Below are positions 14,507 to 21,745 of a stretch of DNA of 28,808 nucleotides, in pieces. The translations under genes were made by a program, and so were the position numbers. The notes under the pieces are model-generated. The model saw only the letters and a program-made list of their open reading frames with translations, was not told the DNA's origin and ran no database searches. This DNA is from CAYLPU01 sp964385635 (GTDB taxonomy: Bacteria > Chloroflexota > Anaerolineae > B4-G1), in contig CAYLPU010000065.1 of NCBI GenBank assembly GCA_964385635.1, positions 1 through 28,808 of the forward strand. The letters run 5' to 3'. Numbering within the stretch: position 1 is the first letter of the stretch; each line of letters starts with the position of its first letter.

Positions 14507-15541
14507 CTACCCGCCCAATTCCTTCAGCCGGGCCTCCCACTTGGCGTGCAGTTTGTTGTAGGTCCCCTCGCTGATCTCTCCCGCGGCCAACCGCATATCC
14601 AGGTTGTCCAGCGTGGTCTGGATCTCCACGGCCGTCTTGGGGCTGGCAGGGGCCGCCGGGGCCGCTGGTGCCGGCTGTCGGGCCGGCTGCTGCATGCTCT
14701 GCGTCATCATCTGCGCCATGGCCGCGCCCATACCCATGCCCGCGCCCAGACCCACGCCCGCACCGGTGAGGCCACCACCACCCTCCTGCTGAGCCGCGTC
14801 GCGCATCGCCCGCGCCGCCTGGAACTGCATGTAGGCGCTCATGTCACCCAGTGCGCCCATAGAAGCGGCCTCGTCGATCGCCTTGGCCGTGTCCTCGGTC
14901 GGCCCGATGTACTCGACGTAGACCGACGTCAGGTTCACCCCGCGGGCGGCGAACTCCTCGGCCGCCTTGGCCCGCACCCCCATCGTCAGTTCTTCCGCCA
15001 TGCCGGCCAAATCGAGGATCGACTTGCCCATCTCGCCCACCAGGTCGGTCAGTTTGGTCAAGATCATAGAGCGGAAGAAACCCTGAATCTCGGTCGTGCG
15101 GTAGACACCCCGCGTGCCGACGATCTTATTGACGAAAAGTTGCGGGTCCACGATCTGCACTGCGTATGAGCCACGCGCCTGCACGCGGGCCATACGCAGG
15201 ATCGGGTCCTTGATCGTGATGGGCGTCGGGGTGCCCCACTTCAGGTCCGTGAACTCGCGCAGGCTGACGAAGTAGACCTCAGCCTTGAAGGGGGTCTCGC
15301 CAGAGAACGCCTTGCCGACCAGGTCTACCAAGAGCGGGATGTTAGCGGTGGTGATCGTGTGGGGACCTGGGCCAAACGTGTCCAGTGACCGGCCGTCACG
15401 GAAAAAGACCGCCGCCTGGCTATCGCGGACAATCACTTGCGAGCCGATGCGGAAGTCACCGGATCCCCGTTCGGGGATACGGTGTACCATCTCCGTGCCG
15501 GCCTCGTCCACAAACTGCACAATATCGAAGATTCGTGCCAT
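14507..15541 (-). CDS. SPFH-domain protein, YdjI/virion-core-like, with C-terminal SHOCT-like segment
   Basis: A 344-residue protein of the YdjI-type SPFH (stomatin/prohibitin/flotillin) family. The N-terminal part has QVIVRDSQAAVFFRDG, the FGPGPHTITTANIPLL turn, and KAEVYFVSLREFTDLKWGT. A helical region follows (VRAKAAEEFAARGVNL, AKAIDEAASMGALGDMSAYM). After a Gly/Met/Gln/Ala-rich linker (about 250-295) comes a short SHOCT-like domain (GEISEGTYNKLHAKWEARL). There is no transmembrane helix, so membrane contact would be peripheral. In B. subtilis YdjI family proteins act with phage-shock/stress membrane complexes; the role here is inferred. A GGAGGTGAGG ribosome site precedes the ATG. It is the last gene of a minus-strand group with a coiled-coil partner. 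Confidence 0.88.
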   Translation of the reverse strand: MARIFDIVQFVDEAGTEMVHRIPERGSGDFRIGSQVIVRDSQAAVFFRDGRSLDTFGPGPHTITTANIPLLVDLVGKAFSGETPFKAEVYFVSLREFTDLKWGTPTPITIKDPILRMARVQARGSYAVQIVDPQLFVNKIVGTRGVYRTTEIQGFFRSMILTKLTDLVGEMGKSILDLAGMAEELTMGVRAKAAEEFAARGVNLTSVYVEYIGPTEDTAKAIDEAASMGALGDMSAYMQFQAARAMRDAAQQEGGGGLTGAGVGLGAGMGMGAAMAQMMTQSMQQPARQPAPAAPAAPASPKTAVEIQTTLDNLDMRLAAGEISEGTYNKLHAKWEARLKELGG

Positions 15542-15581
15542 CGTACCTCACCTCCTGAGTCTGATAGGGCACTCGTGGCCC

Positions 15582-16103
15582 CTAAACGCTTCCCAGTATT
15601 ATATGCTCGCGCTGGTCGAACGTGCTGTTGGCCTCGCGGCAGATGTCCTGGATGATGCGGATTACCTCGACCATCCCCTCGCCGCTGGGGATGGCCTCCC
15701 GCAGATGGCCGGCCGCTACGTCCAGCCGCTCCGCGTACTGAAACAGGGCCACGTCGAAGTTATACATCTGCTCCAGTTCGGCCTGGTTGACCTTCGCAGC
15801 ATCGAACAGCCCGGAGTAGCCGTAACTGGCGAGGCGGACGCGGTCAATGAAGGTCTGGAGTTGCGTCACGGCGCTGCCGACATCGTCCACTAGGTCTACC
15901 CGGCCATGATTGATCAGGTCTTTCTGCGCTGCGTCGAGTTCCCGGCGCTGACCAGCCAACTTCTCGGCTAGCATCTGGCGCAGAAGTTGATCGGCCTTGC
16001 GCCGGGTCTGACGCTCCTGGTACCCGCTCCAGCCGGGGATAAAGCCGGTCAACTTCTCCAGCGCCGTGCGGCTATCCTTCACTTTCTCGTAGATGTCTCC
16101 CAT
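15582..16103 (-). CDS. Conserved coiled-coil-rich protein, partner of the SPFH gene
   Basis: A 173-residue soluble protein that I do not recognise as a named family. It is almost wholly helical, with a basic, heptad-rich stretch from about 30 to 65 (QTRRKADQLLRQMLAEKL, RRELDAAQKDLI), then DRVRLASYGYSGLFDAAKVN and a final helix. No catalytic motif, membrane segment or Cys pair is seen. It is preceded by AAGGAGGAA and followed after 40 bases by the SPFH gene on the same strand. The pairing of a helical adaptor with a YdjI-like SPFH protein and a zinc-ribbon membrane protein recurs in Chloroflexota to my knowledge, suggesting a scaffold role at the membrane. Confidence 0.75.
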   Translation of the reverse strand: MGDIYEKVKDSRTALEKLTGFIPGWSGYQERQTRRKADQLLRQMLAEKLAGQRRELDAAQKDLINHGRVDLVDDVGSAVTQLQTFIDRVRLASYGYSGLFDAAKVNQAELEQMYNFDVALFQYAERLDVAAGHLREAIPSGEGMVEVIRIIQDICREANSTFDQREHIILGSV

Positions 16104-16200
16104 TATACATTCCTCCTTATGCTTGTGGGTTGACCGGCCTCCCGGTCAGTCTCAATACCTATACACATTACACGACTACCGTACACCCGGTTTCACGTCC

Positions 16201-16723
16201 TCAGCCCGTCAAGAATATCTCCGCCCCACAGTACGGGCACTGAACCACACCCTTGCCAGCCAGTTCCACTTCGCCACCGCAACTGGGGCACTTGTTGCCG
16301 CGCAGTTTAGCCGCGTCGCGGGAGTACAGCGTGCCCTCGTCCCAGTTGATGTAGCCGGCGAAGAGCCCCTTGTGCACCAGGTCGTAGACCCACTCCTTGA
16401 CCTGATCCCGGCTGGCATCCAGTTCCAGCGCCACATCGGAGATCCTGACCTCGCCTTGAGCCCTGCACCATTCCGAGCAACTTGCGCTCCTTTTCGACCT
16501 CGGCGAATTCAGCGACCTCCCGCTGGCCCCGGATGAACATAAAGATGCCCACACCGACGAGGGGGGCAACGACGATGAACGCCAGTCCCAACCCCAGCAC
16601 TGGGGCGGCAGGGTTGTCGTAGTTACCCGAGACATAACCCACGCCGAGCCATAGCGTACTCAACAGGCAGACGCCTGTGCCAGCGATGATGAGAATAAGC
16701 CCAATGGTCTTGCCCGTGTTCAT
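16201..16723 (-). pseudogene. Membrane zinc-ribbon / winged-helix protein, interrupted by a single-base frameshift
   Basis: Two overlapping minus-strand frames read as one protein once a base is removed. The first frame (ATG at 16723) gives MNTGKTIGLILIIAGTGVCL, two hydrophobic helices and VEKERKLLGMVQ. The second frame continues with AQGEVRISDVALELDASRDQ, a winged-helix-like module, and a CPSC...CPYC zinc ribbon near the C-terminus, ending at 16201. At the plus-strand CCC (16461-16463) one C fewer makes the two halves join in frame as GMVQAQGEV with no other gap. The corrected product would be 173 residues. The span is 523 bases, one more than a multiple of three. This is either a true recent frameshift or a sequence error in a GGG run. 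Confidence 0.85.
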
Positions 16724-16803
16724 ATAACGGTATCTCTTCAGTCCTTACTTTGGCTTCAGCCCATAACACGAAGATGTCTTTCGGACATTGCAGCACCTCC
16801 AGG

Positions 16804-17193
16804 TTACGACACAGCGGTCTCCACTCGGAGCTTTTCAATGAGTTCCTTAACTTGCCTCAATGAACTACAAACGTCATCCTCTGTCAAACCTGTCTCTGTG
16901 ATGAACGGATAGCGCTCCACAAAATAGAACCCGGTGACCTTCTGGCACACTGAACGGAATTGTTCCAAGGAGGGATCATAAGCCAACGCCGCGTTCAGCA
17001 AGGCTTCCAAATCGTGAATGCGCTCAAGCCTCCATCCCTTGGACAGGAGAAACGCCTTGAGAAACTTCTCCACTGCTTGCTGGAGAAAGAATCCGGATGC
17101 TTCAGCGTCTTGAACATCCAACAGATGTTCCACCCGCCCAAGATCCTTTTCAGCAATGCGCAGCCAATCAGCAGGATAAAGCGACTCCTTCAT
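16804..17193 (-). CDS. HEPN-domain protein, toxin partner of MNT
   Basis: A 129-residue HEPN protein. HEPN domains are helical, and those in HEPN/MNT pairs are often RNases or toxins. The core helix ASGFFLQQAVEKFLKAFLL is typical. The active-site motif R-x4-H is present at R55 to H60 in RLERIHDLEALL. The C-terminal helices (VCSSLRQVKELIEKL) complete the bundle. Its ATG overlaps the stop of the upstream MNT gene by four bases (ATGA), the usual layout in which the nucleotidyltransferase antitoxin is made first. In known pairs the MNT modifies the HEPN toxin at a Tyr by adding AMP; that is expected here but not shown. Confidence 0.9.
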   Translation of the reverse strand: MKESLYPADWLRIAEKDLGRVEHLLDVQDAEASGFFLQQAVEKFLKAFLLSKGWRLERIHDLEALLNAALAYDPSLEQFRSVCQKVTGFYFVERYPFITETGLTEDDVCSSLRQVKELIEKLRVETAVS

Positions 17194-17522
17194 GCGGCAT
17201 ACAGGACCTTTCCCTTTTCTACAATCTCTGCCAGGAACTGATCACCGATAGCCAATCGTCTTGACACTTCTTGAGGTGTGAGCACGAGTGTTTCCAGAGG
17301 AACCGTGCGCGTGGGGTCAGACAAGAGACGGCGCACGGTAACCCAGCGGTCAATAAACCGTTCCGATGTCTCCTTAACAATGAGTAGGTCAATGTCACTA
17401 TCTGGCCGTGGATTTCCATAAGCATACGAACCAAAGAGGATCACCTTTTGTGGAGCATAACCAGCAAGAAGTTTTTCCAGGATATCCTGGATGACCTCCT
17501 GCGTTTTTCTTGACGCCACCAT
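17190..17522 (-). CDS. MNT nucleotidyltransferase, antitoxin partner of HEPN
   Basis: A 110-residue minimal nucleotidyltransferase. Seen: the glycine-serine loop GSYAYG at 31-36 and the metal-binding DSDIDL at 41-46 (D43 and D45 as the catalytic pair). The full motif reads FGSYAYGNPRPDSDIDLLIV. Small stand-alone MNT proteins typically neutralise the partner HEPN toxin by AMPylation. A good ribosome site (TGGAGGACC) stands before the ATG. It lies directly after a truncated DUF2207 tail and before HEPN, with which it overlaps. The pair looks inserted between genes that otherwise belong to one SPFH/zinc-ribbon group; see the cluster note. Confidence 0.9.
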   Translation of the reverse strand: MVASRKTQEVIQDILEKLLAGYAPQKVILFGSYAYGNPRPDSDIDLLIVKETSERFIDRWVTVRRLLSDPTRTVPLETLVLTPQEVSRRLAIGDQFLAEIVEKGKVLYAA

Positions 17523-17565
17523 CTAATTGGTCCTCCATACTCTCGAAGCGAACGGTCGAAACGGT

Positions 17566-17901
17566 CTACACAAACCCTCCACCTCCACCGCCGCCCCCTG
17601 AACTGTGGGGGGCGCTGGACAGCGTGCTGCCAGCCGAGTTAAGCATGGAGGTGAGCCCGTCGGACATACTCTGCAGCCCGGCGCCCAGACCTCCGCTCAA
17701 CGAGTCGAGCGATGGCGCGGCACCACCAGACCCCACCGCCCCACCCAAGCCCGGCGCTCGCTGCCTGCCGCCGGTGTAGATCGGCATCGGGACGTACCAC
17801 ATCGGAACAGGCACCTGGGCCGTCTCCAGGCGTGAGAACTTGCGCACCCAACTCCGATCTAGCCCAAAGGCGATGGCGTAGGTAGGTGAGTACTCCTCGT
17901 G
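17566..17901 (-). pseudogene. C-terminal fragment of a DUF2207 membrane protein
   Basis: An open frame of about 111 codons reads YAIAFGLDRSWVRKF, then VPVPMWYVPMPIY, a Gly/Ser/Leu stretch (SLDSLSGGLGAGLQSMSDGL, SMLNSAGSTLSSAPHSS), and ends in eight glycines then FV. This is the characteristic tail of DUF2207 predicted membrane proteins. The frame is closed upstream by a TAG at 17902-17904, and the usual signal, soluble and transmembrane parts of the roughly 600-residue family are absent. No ribosome site is seen before its only ATG (17847). So it is a remnant. A TATAAT-like box on the minus strand (17917-17922) lies just upstream; I cannot assign it to a gene. From 17923 to 18022 I see nothing. 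Confidence 0.75.
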
Positions 17902-18022
17902 CTACAGTCGTAGTATATTATAGTATGACTCCAGTGAAAAGGGAAACACCTGTGCCCCGACATGTATACGTGCCGTGCTGCAACTGGGTTGCGGCCCGGC
18001 AGGGTCTTCTCCGCATAGCACG

Positions 18023-19495
18023 TCAGGGCTCGCAGCGTAATGCCACCGGCAGGTATGCGCGGTACACCTCCGGCACGACGCGCAGCGTCACCGGCACTGT
18101 CTGTGGTGCATCCAGCACGTCGGTCGTCGTGGCTGTCACCGATATGATCGCTGTGAAAGTGCCCGTCGTGTAGCCCGTGCTGTCCACCGTCACCGTCAGT
18201 GGCATTCCCTGGAGACCGGTGGTGATCGCCAGCGTGGGTGTCACCTGGACTCCCACCGTCCCCGTCCCCGTCACCTGCATCCCCGCCGCCACCATCGCCG
18301 TCCAGGTGAACACACGGTACCCCGTGTTCAGCGGCACCACCACGCCTGTGAAAGTGCCCGGCTCACGCACGTCGGCCAGGAAAGTGAGAGCAGAAGGAGT
18401 GACCGCCATCCTGGGGCCAAAGTGACCGGGGCGCTTCTCCATCGCCACCAGCGCGTCGTAGGCCAGCGTCGGGGCACCTAAGTCGGTGCCATCATTCTTA
18501 CGCACGGAGAAGTAACGAGCCGCCTCGCAGTGCCCGGTGTGATAGTTGTGCCAGTCCAGGTTCCAGACAAACATCGCGCCCATCCAGGGCCAGTTCTCGT
18601 CGGCGTACTGGAAGGCCCGCGTGATATAGCCGGCCTGCTGCACCTCGGGCACCTCCATCCAACTGAAGTCCGCCTCGTAGTCACTACGGCAATCGGAAGG
18701 CATACCGCCTTCCTCAGTCCAGTCGCGCAGCCAGTTGAACTCGGTGGCCCACACGGGCTTGTGGCCCAGGTTGTGCTGCTCCAGCAGGTCGTGCATCACC
18801 TCGACGCCACGGAAGGCGAAGCCATTGGAGACACTTTCGGGGTCGGTCTCCGGCGCGTAGGCGAAGCCGTAGGGATGGTAGCCGAAAGCGTCGAAGTAGT
18901 CACCTGCGCCCAGGAGAAACATCTGGCGGGCGAATTCCCGCTCGTCCATCGCGTGGCAATCGTTGCCGTTCCAACCGTTGCAGGTGCCCTCGATACGACC
19001 CACTGGGGCCAATCCCCCGCTGACGACGGTGGCGGCCGGGTCCACCGCCTTGATGCGCTCGTAGGCTACCTTGAGCACCTCGACGTACTGGTCCGGGGCA
19101 GGCGAGGCACCGCCCCAGAAACGCTCGACGTTAGGCTCATTGCCGATTTCGTAGGCCTCGACGAATCCCAACCCGGCTCTGGCAGTCTCCTCGACGTGGT
19201 CCCCCCACTGGTCAAGGTCTGCTGGCATCCCATCGCACTCAATGGCAAACAAGACCTTGTACGGCAACCTTTCCACAGGCGGATCATCCTCGTACTCCTC
19301 CCACAGCTTGACCCATTCAAAACCTAGCGGCGCGACGAGTGGGTCAATGCGGCTTTCCTGGCGCACGTTGATGCCGTAGCCCAGGTGAGGCGGTATCTCT
19401 GCATGCGCAGGCAGCACGGCTATCCCCGGCCTGCCAGTCACGGTGACCAGCGCGGCAGCCGCTACCGCGCACATCCAGGCTCGCCAACACCTCAT
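18023..19495 (-). CDS. Secreted clan GH-A-type glycoside hydrolase with beta-sandwich tail
   Basis: A 490-residue exported protein. A signal peptide (AWMCAVAAAALVTVTG, cleavage near HAEIPP) starts the chain. The catalytic TIM barrel shows the acid/base site EIGNEPN (E120) and the nucleophile in PVWATEFNW (E252), the pattern of clan GH-A families such as GH39, GH5 or GH79; the exact family cannot be set here. The last 130 residues form a repeated Thr-rich beta-sandwich (BACON-like) and end in a Tyr-Leu-Pro-Val-Ala-Leu tail typical of exported Chloroflexota proteins. The ATG at 19495 is chosen because it overlaps the preceding gene's TGA (ATGA); an in-frame start 39 codons earlier would cover that gene. 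Substrate is unknown. Confidence 0.82.
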   Translation of the reverse strand: MRCWRAWMCAVAAAALVTVTGRPGIAVLPAHAEIPPHLGYGINVRQESRIDPLVAPLGFEWVKLWEEYEDDPPVERLPYKVLFAIECDGMPADLDQWGDHVEETARAGLGFVEAYEIGNEPNVERFWGGASPAPDQYVEVLKVAYERIKAVDPAATVVSGGLAPVGRIEGTCNGWNGNDCHAMDEREFARQMFLLGAGDYFDAFGYHPYGFAYAPETDPESVSNGFAFRGVEVMHDLLEQHNLGHKPVWATEFNWLRDWTEEGGMPSDCRSDYEADFSWMEVPEVQQAGYITRAFQYADENWPWMGAMFVWNLDWHNYHTGHCEAARYFSVRKNDGTDLGAPTLAYDALVAMEKRPGHFGPRMAVTPSALTFLADVREPGTFTGVVVPLNTGYRVFTWTAMVAAGMQVTGTGTVGVQVTPTLAITTGLQGMPLTVTVDSTGYTTGTFTAIISVTATTTDVLDAPQTVPVTLRVVPEVYRAYLPVALRCEP

Positions 19496-19692
19496 CGCTT
19501 TTGGCCGTAGAGGCGGACGAAGTGGGCGATAGAGCGGTCGTAGGTGCGCTCCGCCTCTGGCGGGAAGAGACAGCCCGGCAACTCGCCCATCCGCCAGTGG
19601 TAACGGATACACTCACAGCACTTGCCCTTCCTGGAACAGGGCTCGTAGGTGCAGGGGCACCGCGCCAGGTTCTGATCTATGCTGCACTCCAT
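19492..19692 (-). CDS. DUF6485 Cys-rich small protein
   Basis: A 66-residue protein with cysteines at 3, 12, 14, 19, 25, 26, 28 and 41. RCPCTYEPCSRKGKCCECIR and GELPGCLFPPEAERTYDRSI are its main segments and match the DUF6485 family. The Cys pattern suggests metal or Fe-S binding; no function is established. The ATG at 19692 is supported by a GGAGGTG ribosome site. A longer in-frame extension upstream has no family match and would run over the acpP terminator. The gene ends coupled to the glycosidase gene in ATGA. Confidence 0.85.
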   Translation of the reverse strand: MECSIDQNLARCPCTYEPCSRKGKCCECIRYHWRMGELPGCLFPPEAERTYDRSIAHFVRLYGQKR

Positions 19693-19762
19693 GTCCTTCA
19701 CCTCCAATAGAATAGTAATGACCTGGTTGTACAGGCAAAGTATAGCATGGACTACTCCAAAG

Positions 19763-19796
19763 CAAAAGGCCACCGGTGAACACCGGTAGCCTTTCG
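19763..19796 (-). terminator. Intrinsic terminator after acpP
   Basis: On the minus strand AAAGGCTACCGGTG pairs with CACCGGTGGCCTTT (one G-T pair) around a short loop, followed by TTTTGCTTT. It is 26 bases downstream of the acpP stop. Confidence 0.8.
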
Positions 19797-19822
19797 TCTC
19801 TTGCGTCAGTCCGCGTGGGGAC

Positions 19823-20068
19823 CTACGCGCCAGCGACCATGTGCTGCTCGACGTAGTCCACAGCCTTACCAACCGTCCTGATCTGCTGAGCATCCTCGTC
19901 AGAGATTGCCCCGCCGAACTCCTCCTCAAACGCCATAATCAGTTCGACGAGATCAAGGGAGTCCGCTCCCAGGTCCTCGCGGAAGCGCGCCTCTCGCGTG
20001 ACCTTATCCGGCTCCACCCCTAACAAATCAACGATGATTTTCTTGACTTGCTCGAATATGTCTGCCAC
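19823..20068 (-). CDS. acpP: Acyl carrier protein
   Basis: An 81-residue acidic carrier that holds acyl chains in fatty acid synthesis. The phosphopantetheine serine is in GADSLDLVELIMAFEEEF, the canonical DSL motif. FEQVKKIIVDLLGVEPDKVT and IRTVGKAVDYVEQH match the family, and the length is normal. The start is a GTG with an excellent AAAGGAGGT site 7 bases upstream. It is transcribed alone from the minus-strand promoter at 20112-20139 and closed by a hairpin terminator. It serves FabF and PlsX, coded elsewhere in the window. It is divergent from fni. Confidence 0.97.
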   Translation of the reverse strand: MADIFEQVKKIIVDLLGVEPDKVTREARFREDLGADSLDLVELIMAFEEEFGGAISDEDAQQIRTVGKAVDYVEQHMVAGA

Positions 20069-20111
20069 TGGTTTTACCTCCTTTTGATATTTCCAGGCTG
20101 CTAATGGAGAT

Positions 20112-20139
20112 ATTCTACCTACAAAGAGGAGTTTGTCAA
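20112..20139 (-). promoter_or_regulatory. Sigma-70 promoter of acpP
   Basis: On the minus strand TTGACA (20134-20139), 16 bases and TAGAAT (20112-20117). Transcription would start near 20105 and leave about 37 bases of leader. Confidence 0.75.
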
Positions 20140-20170
20140 ACTCAGGCCGGTCAAGAGGTCAAGACTCAGT

Positions 20171-20199
20171 TTGACAATCATCCCCACTGCAAGTATTAT
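20171..20199 (+). promoter_or_regulatory. Sigma-70 promoter of the fni operon
   Basis: TTGACA (20171-20176), 17 bases, then TATTAT (20194-20199), 54 bases before the fni ATG. It faces away from the acpP promoter, with the two -35 boxes 31 bases apart. Confidence 0.75.
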
Positions 20200-20252
20200 T
20201 AGGTGTCTGCCATGAAGAACACTGATCATTATCCCAGGTTACGAAGGAGTGC

Positions 20253-21296
20253 ATGCACCAACAGCGCAAGTCCGACCACATTCACATCAACCTGCACAAG
20301 GACGTCAGTTTCAAGCACGTCTCAACCGGCTTCGAGCGCTACCGCTTTATCCACTGCGCACTGCCAGGCTTCAGCCTCAAGGACGTGGACACCTCTACCA
20401 CGCTGTTGGGCAGACGCCTGGCGGCCCCGCTCCTCATCTCTTCGATGACCGGAGGGACGCCAGAAGCCAGCGTGATCAACCGACGGTTGGCAGAAGCAGC
20501 CCAGGCCGCCGGGATCGGGCTGGGGCTGGGATCGCAGCGCGCCGCCATCGAAGACCCCGCTCTGGCAGATACCTATCGCGTGCGCGGCGTCGCTCCAGAC
20601 ATCCTCTTGCTGGCCAACCTCGGCGCGATACAACTGAACTACGGCTACGGACCCGATGAATGTCGTCGCGCCGTCGAGATGGTAGAAGCGGACGCTCTTA
20701 TCCTGCACCTCAACCCACTGCAGGAGGCACTCCAGCCCGAGGGGGAAACTAATTTCGCTGGGCTGCTACCCAGAATCGAGGCTGTCTGCCAGGCACTGGA
20801 GGTACCGGTGGTCGTCAAGGAGGTAGGCTGGGGGTTCTCGGAGCAGGTGGCCTGCCAACTGGCGAACACCGGGGTGGCGGCGATTGACGTCGCCGGAGCC
20901 GGGGGCAGTTCGTGGAGCCAGGTGGAGATGCACCGCGCCACGACCGAGCGGGGACGCCAGGTGGCGGCGGCCTTCGCTGACTGGGGCATCCCTACTGCCG
21001 AGAGTCTGCTGATGGCCCGACGGGGTGCGCCAGAGTTGCCCATCATCGCCAGTGGAGGTATTCGCGACGGCATCCAAATGGCGAAAGCCATCGCGCTCGG
21101 TGCAGCCACGTGTGGCGTCGCCGGGCCCTTCTTGCACGCCGCTAGCCAGTCTACCGCCACCATATCCGAACTCATCGCCACGCTTATTATGCAATTGCGC
21201 GTCGCTATGTTCGCCGCTGGTGCTGCCGACATCCCGGTTCTCCAGTGCACCCCTATTTTGAAAACACACTCAAACCAAAAGGAGGTTGATCTGTGA
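20253..21296 (+). CDS. fni: Isopentenyl-diphosphate delta-isomerase, type 2
   Basis: The type 2 enzyme uses FMN and Mg to interconvert IPP and DMAPP, the starting units of isoprenoids. The 347-residue chain shows all family motifs: RKSDHIHINL at the N-terminus, ISSMTGGT (63-69), GLGSQRAA, LHLNPLQE (151-158, Mg and substrate), VVKEVGWGF (187-195), VAGAGGSSW (213-221), and the FMN-phosphate motif SGGIRDG. The ribosome site CGAAGGAG precedes the ATG at 20253. It opens a five-gene operon, and its TGA overlaps the GTG of the DUF116 gene. Its use with the polyprenyl synthase two genes downstream gives a coherent isoprenoid module. Confidence 0.96.
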   Translation: MHQQRKSDHIHINLHKDVSFKHVSTGFERYRFIHCALPGFSLKDVDTSTTLLGRRLAAPLLISSMTGGTPEASVINRRLAEAAQAAGIGLGLGSQRAAIEDPALADTYRVRGVAPDILLLANLGAIQLNYGYGPDECRRAVEMVEADALILHLNPLQEALQPEGETNFAGLLPRIEAVCQALEVPVVVKEVGWGFSEQVACQLANTGVAAIDVAGAGGSSWSQVEMHRATTERGRQVAAAFADWGIPTAESLLMARRGAPELPIIASGGIRDGIQMAKAIALGAATCGVAGPFLHAASQSTATISELIATLIMQLRVAMFAAGAADIPVLQCTPILKTHSNQKEVDL

Positions 21297-21745
21297 CCAA
21301 ACAAACTTTCACCGACGGTGTGGGCAACGTGCCCTTCGCGCAGCGGGTATTGTTACTCCCATACTGTCTGCGCCCCAGCCAGGCCTGCCCGGGCAAGATG
21401 ACCAAGCAAGGCCTGGACTGCACGGGATGCACACTCGTCGAGTGCGCCATCTACCAGTTACGCACCGCCGCCATTGAGGCAGGCTACGGGGATATATGTG
21501 TCGCCCCCGGTGGGCGGCTGGCGGTGCGCTTCCTGGACAAGCAGCAGCCGGCCGGGGTGGTCGCTATCGCTTGCGACAAAGAGCTTGAAGAAGGGCTGGA
21601 GGCCATTGACCAAATGGACTGGACGAACGGACGGCCGGCCGTCGCTGTGGTACCGCTGCTGCATGATGGTTGCGTGGACACGGAAGTAAACATCGTGCTG
21701 GCCCGGACGACCATTCTCAGTCGCACCAGCCATGAAGAACCGTAA
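21293..21745 (+). CDS. DUF116 family protein
   Basis: A 150-residue protein of the DUF116 family, function unknown. N-terminal part: VLLLPYCLRPSQACPGKM followed by QGLDCTGCTLVECAIYQL, with the conserved cysteines that suggest a metal or Fe-S site. Then GDICVAPGGRLAVRFL and KQQPAGVVAIACDKELEEGL lead to VAVVPLLHDGCVDTEVN. The GTG start overlaps the fni stop, with AAGGAGGTT as ribosome site. It lies between two isoprenoid genes, and DUF116 genes often adjoin polyprenyl synthase genes, so a role near prenyl chain handling is possible but unproven. Confidence 0.88.
   Translation: MTKQTFTDGVGNVPFAQRVLLLPYCLRPSQACPGKMTKQGLDCTGCTLVECAIYQLRTAAIEAGYGDICVAPGGRLAVRFLDKQQPAGVVAIACDKELEEGLEAIDQMDWTNGRPAVAVVPLLHDGCVDTEVNIVLARTTILSRTSHEEP

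Noticed and set aside
19496..19612. Longer start for the glycosidase
   Set aside because: It covers DUF6485 and delays the signal peptide; the ATGA overlap supports the start at 19495.
20211..20252. Small upstream frame (ATGAAGAACACT) before fni as a leader peptide
   Set aside because: It has no ribosome site and runs out of frame into fni; likely chance.
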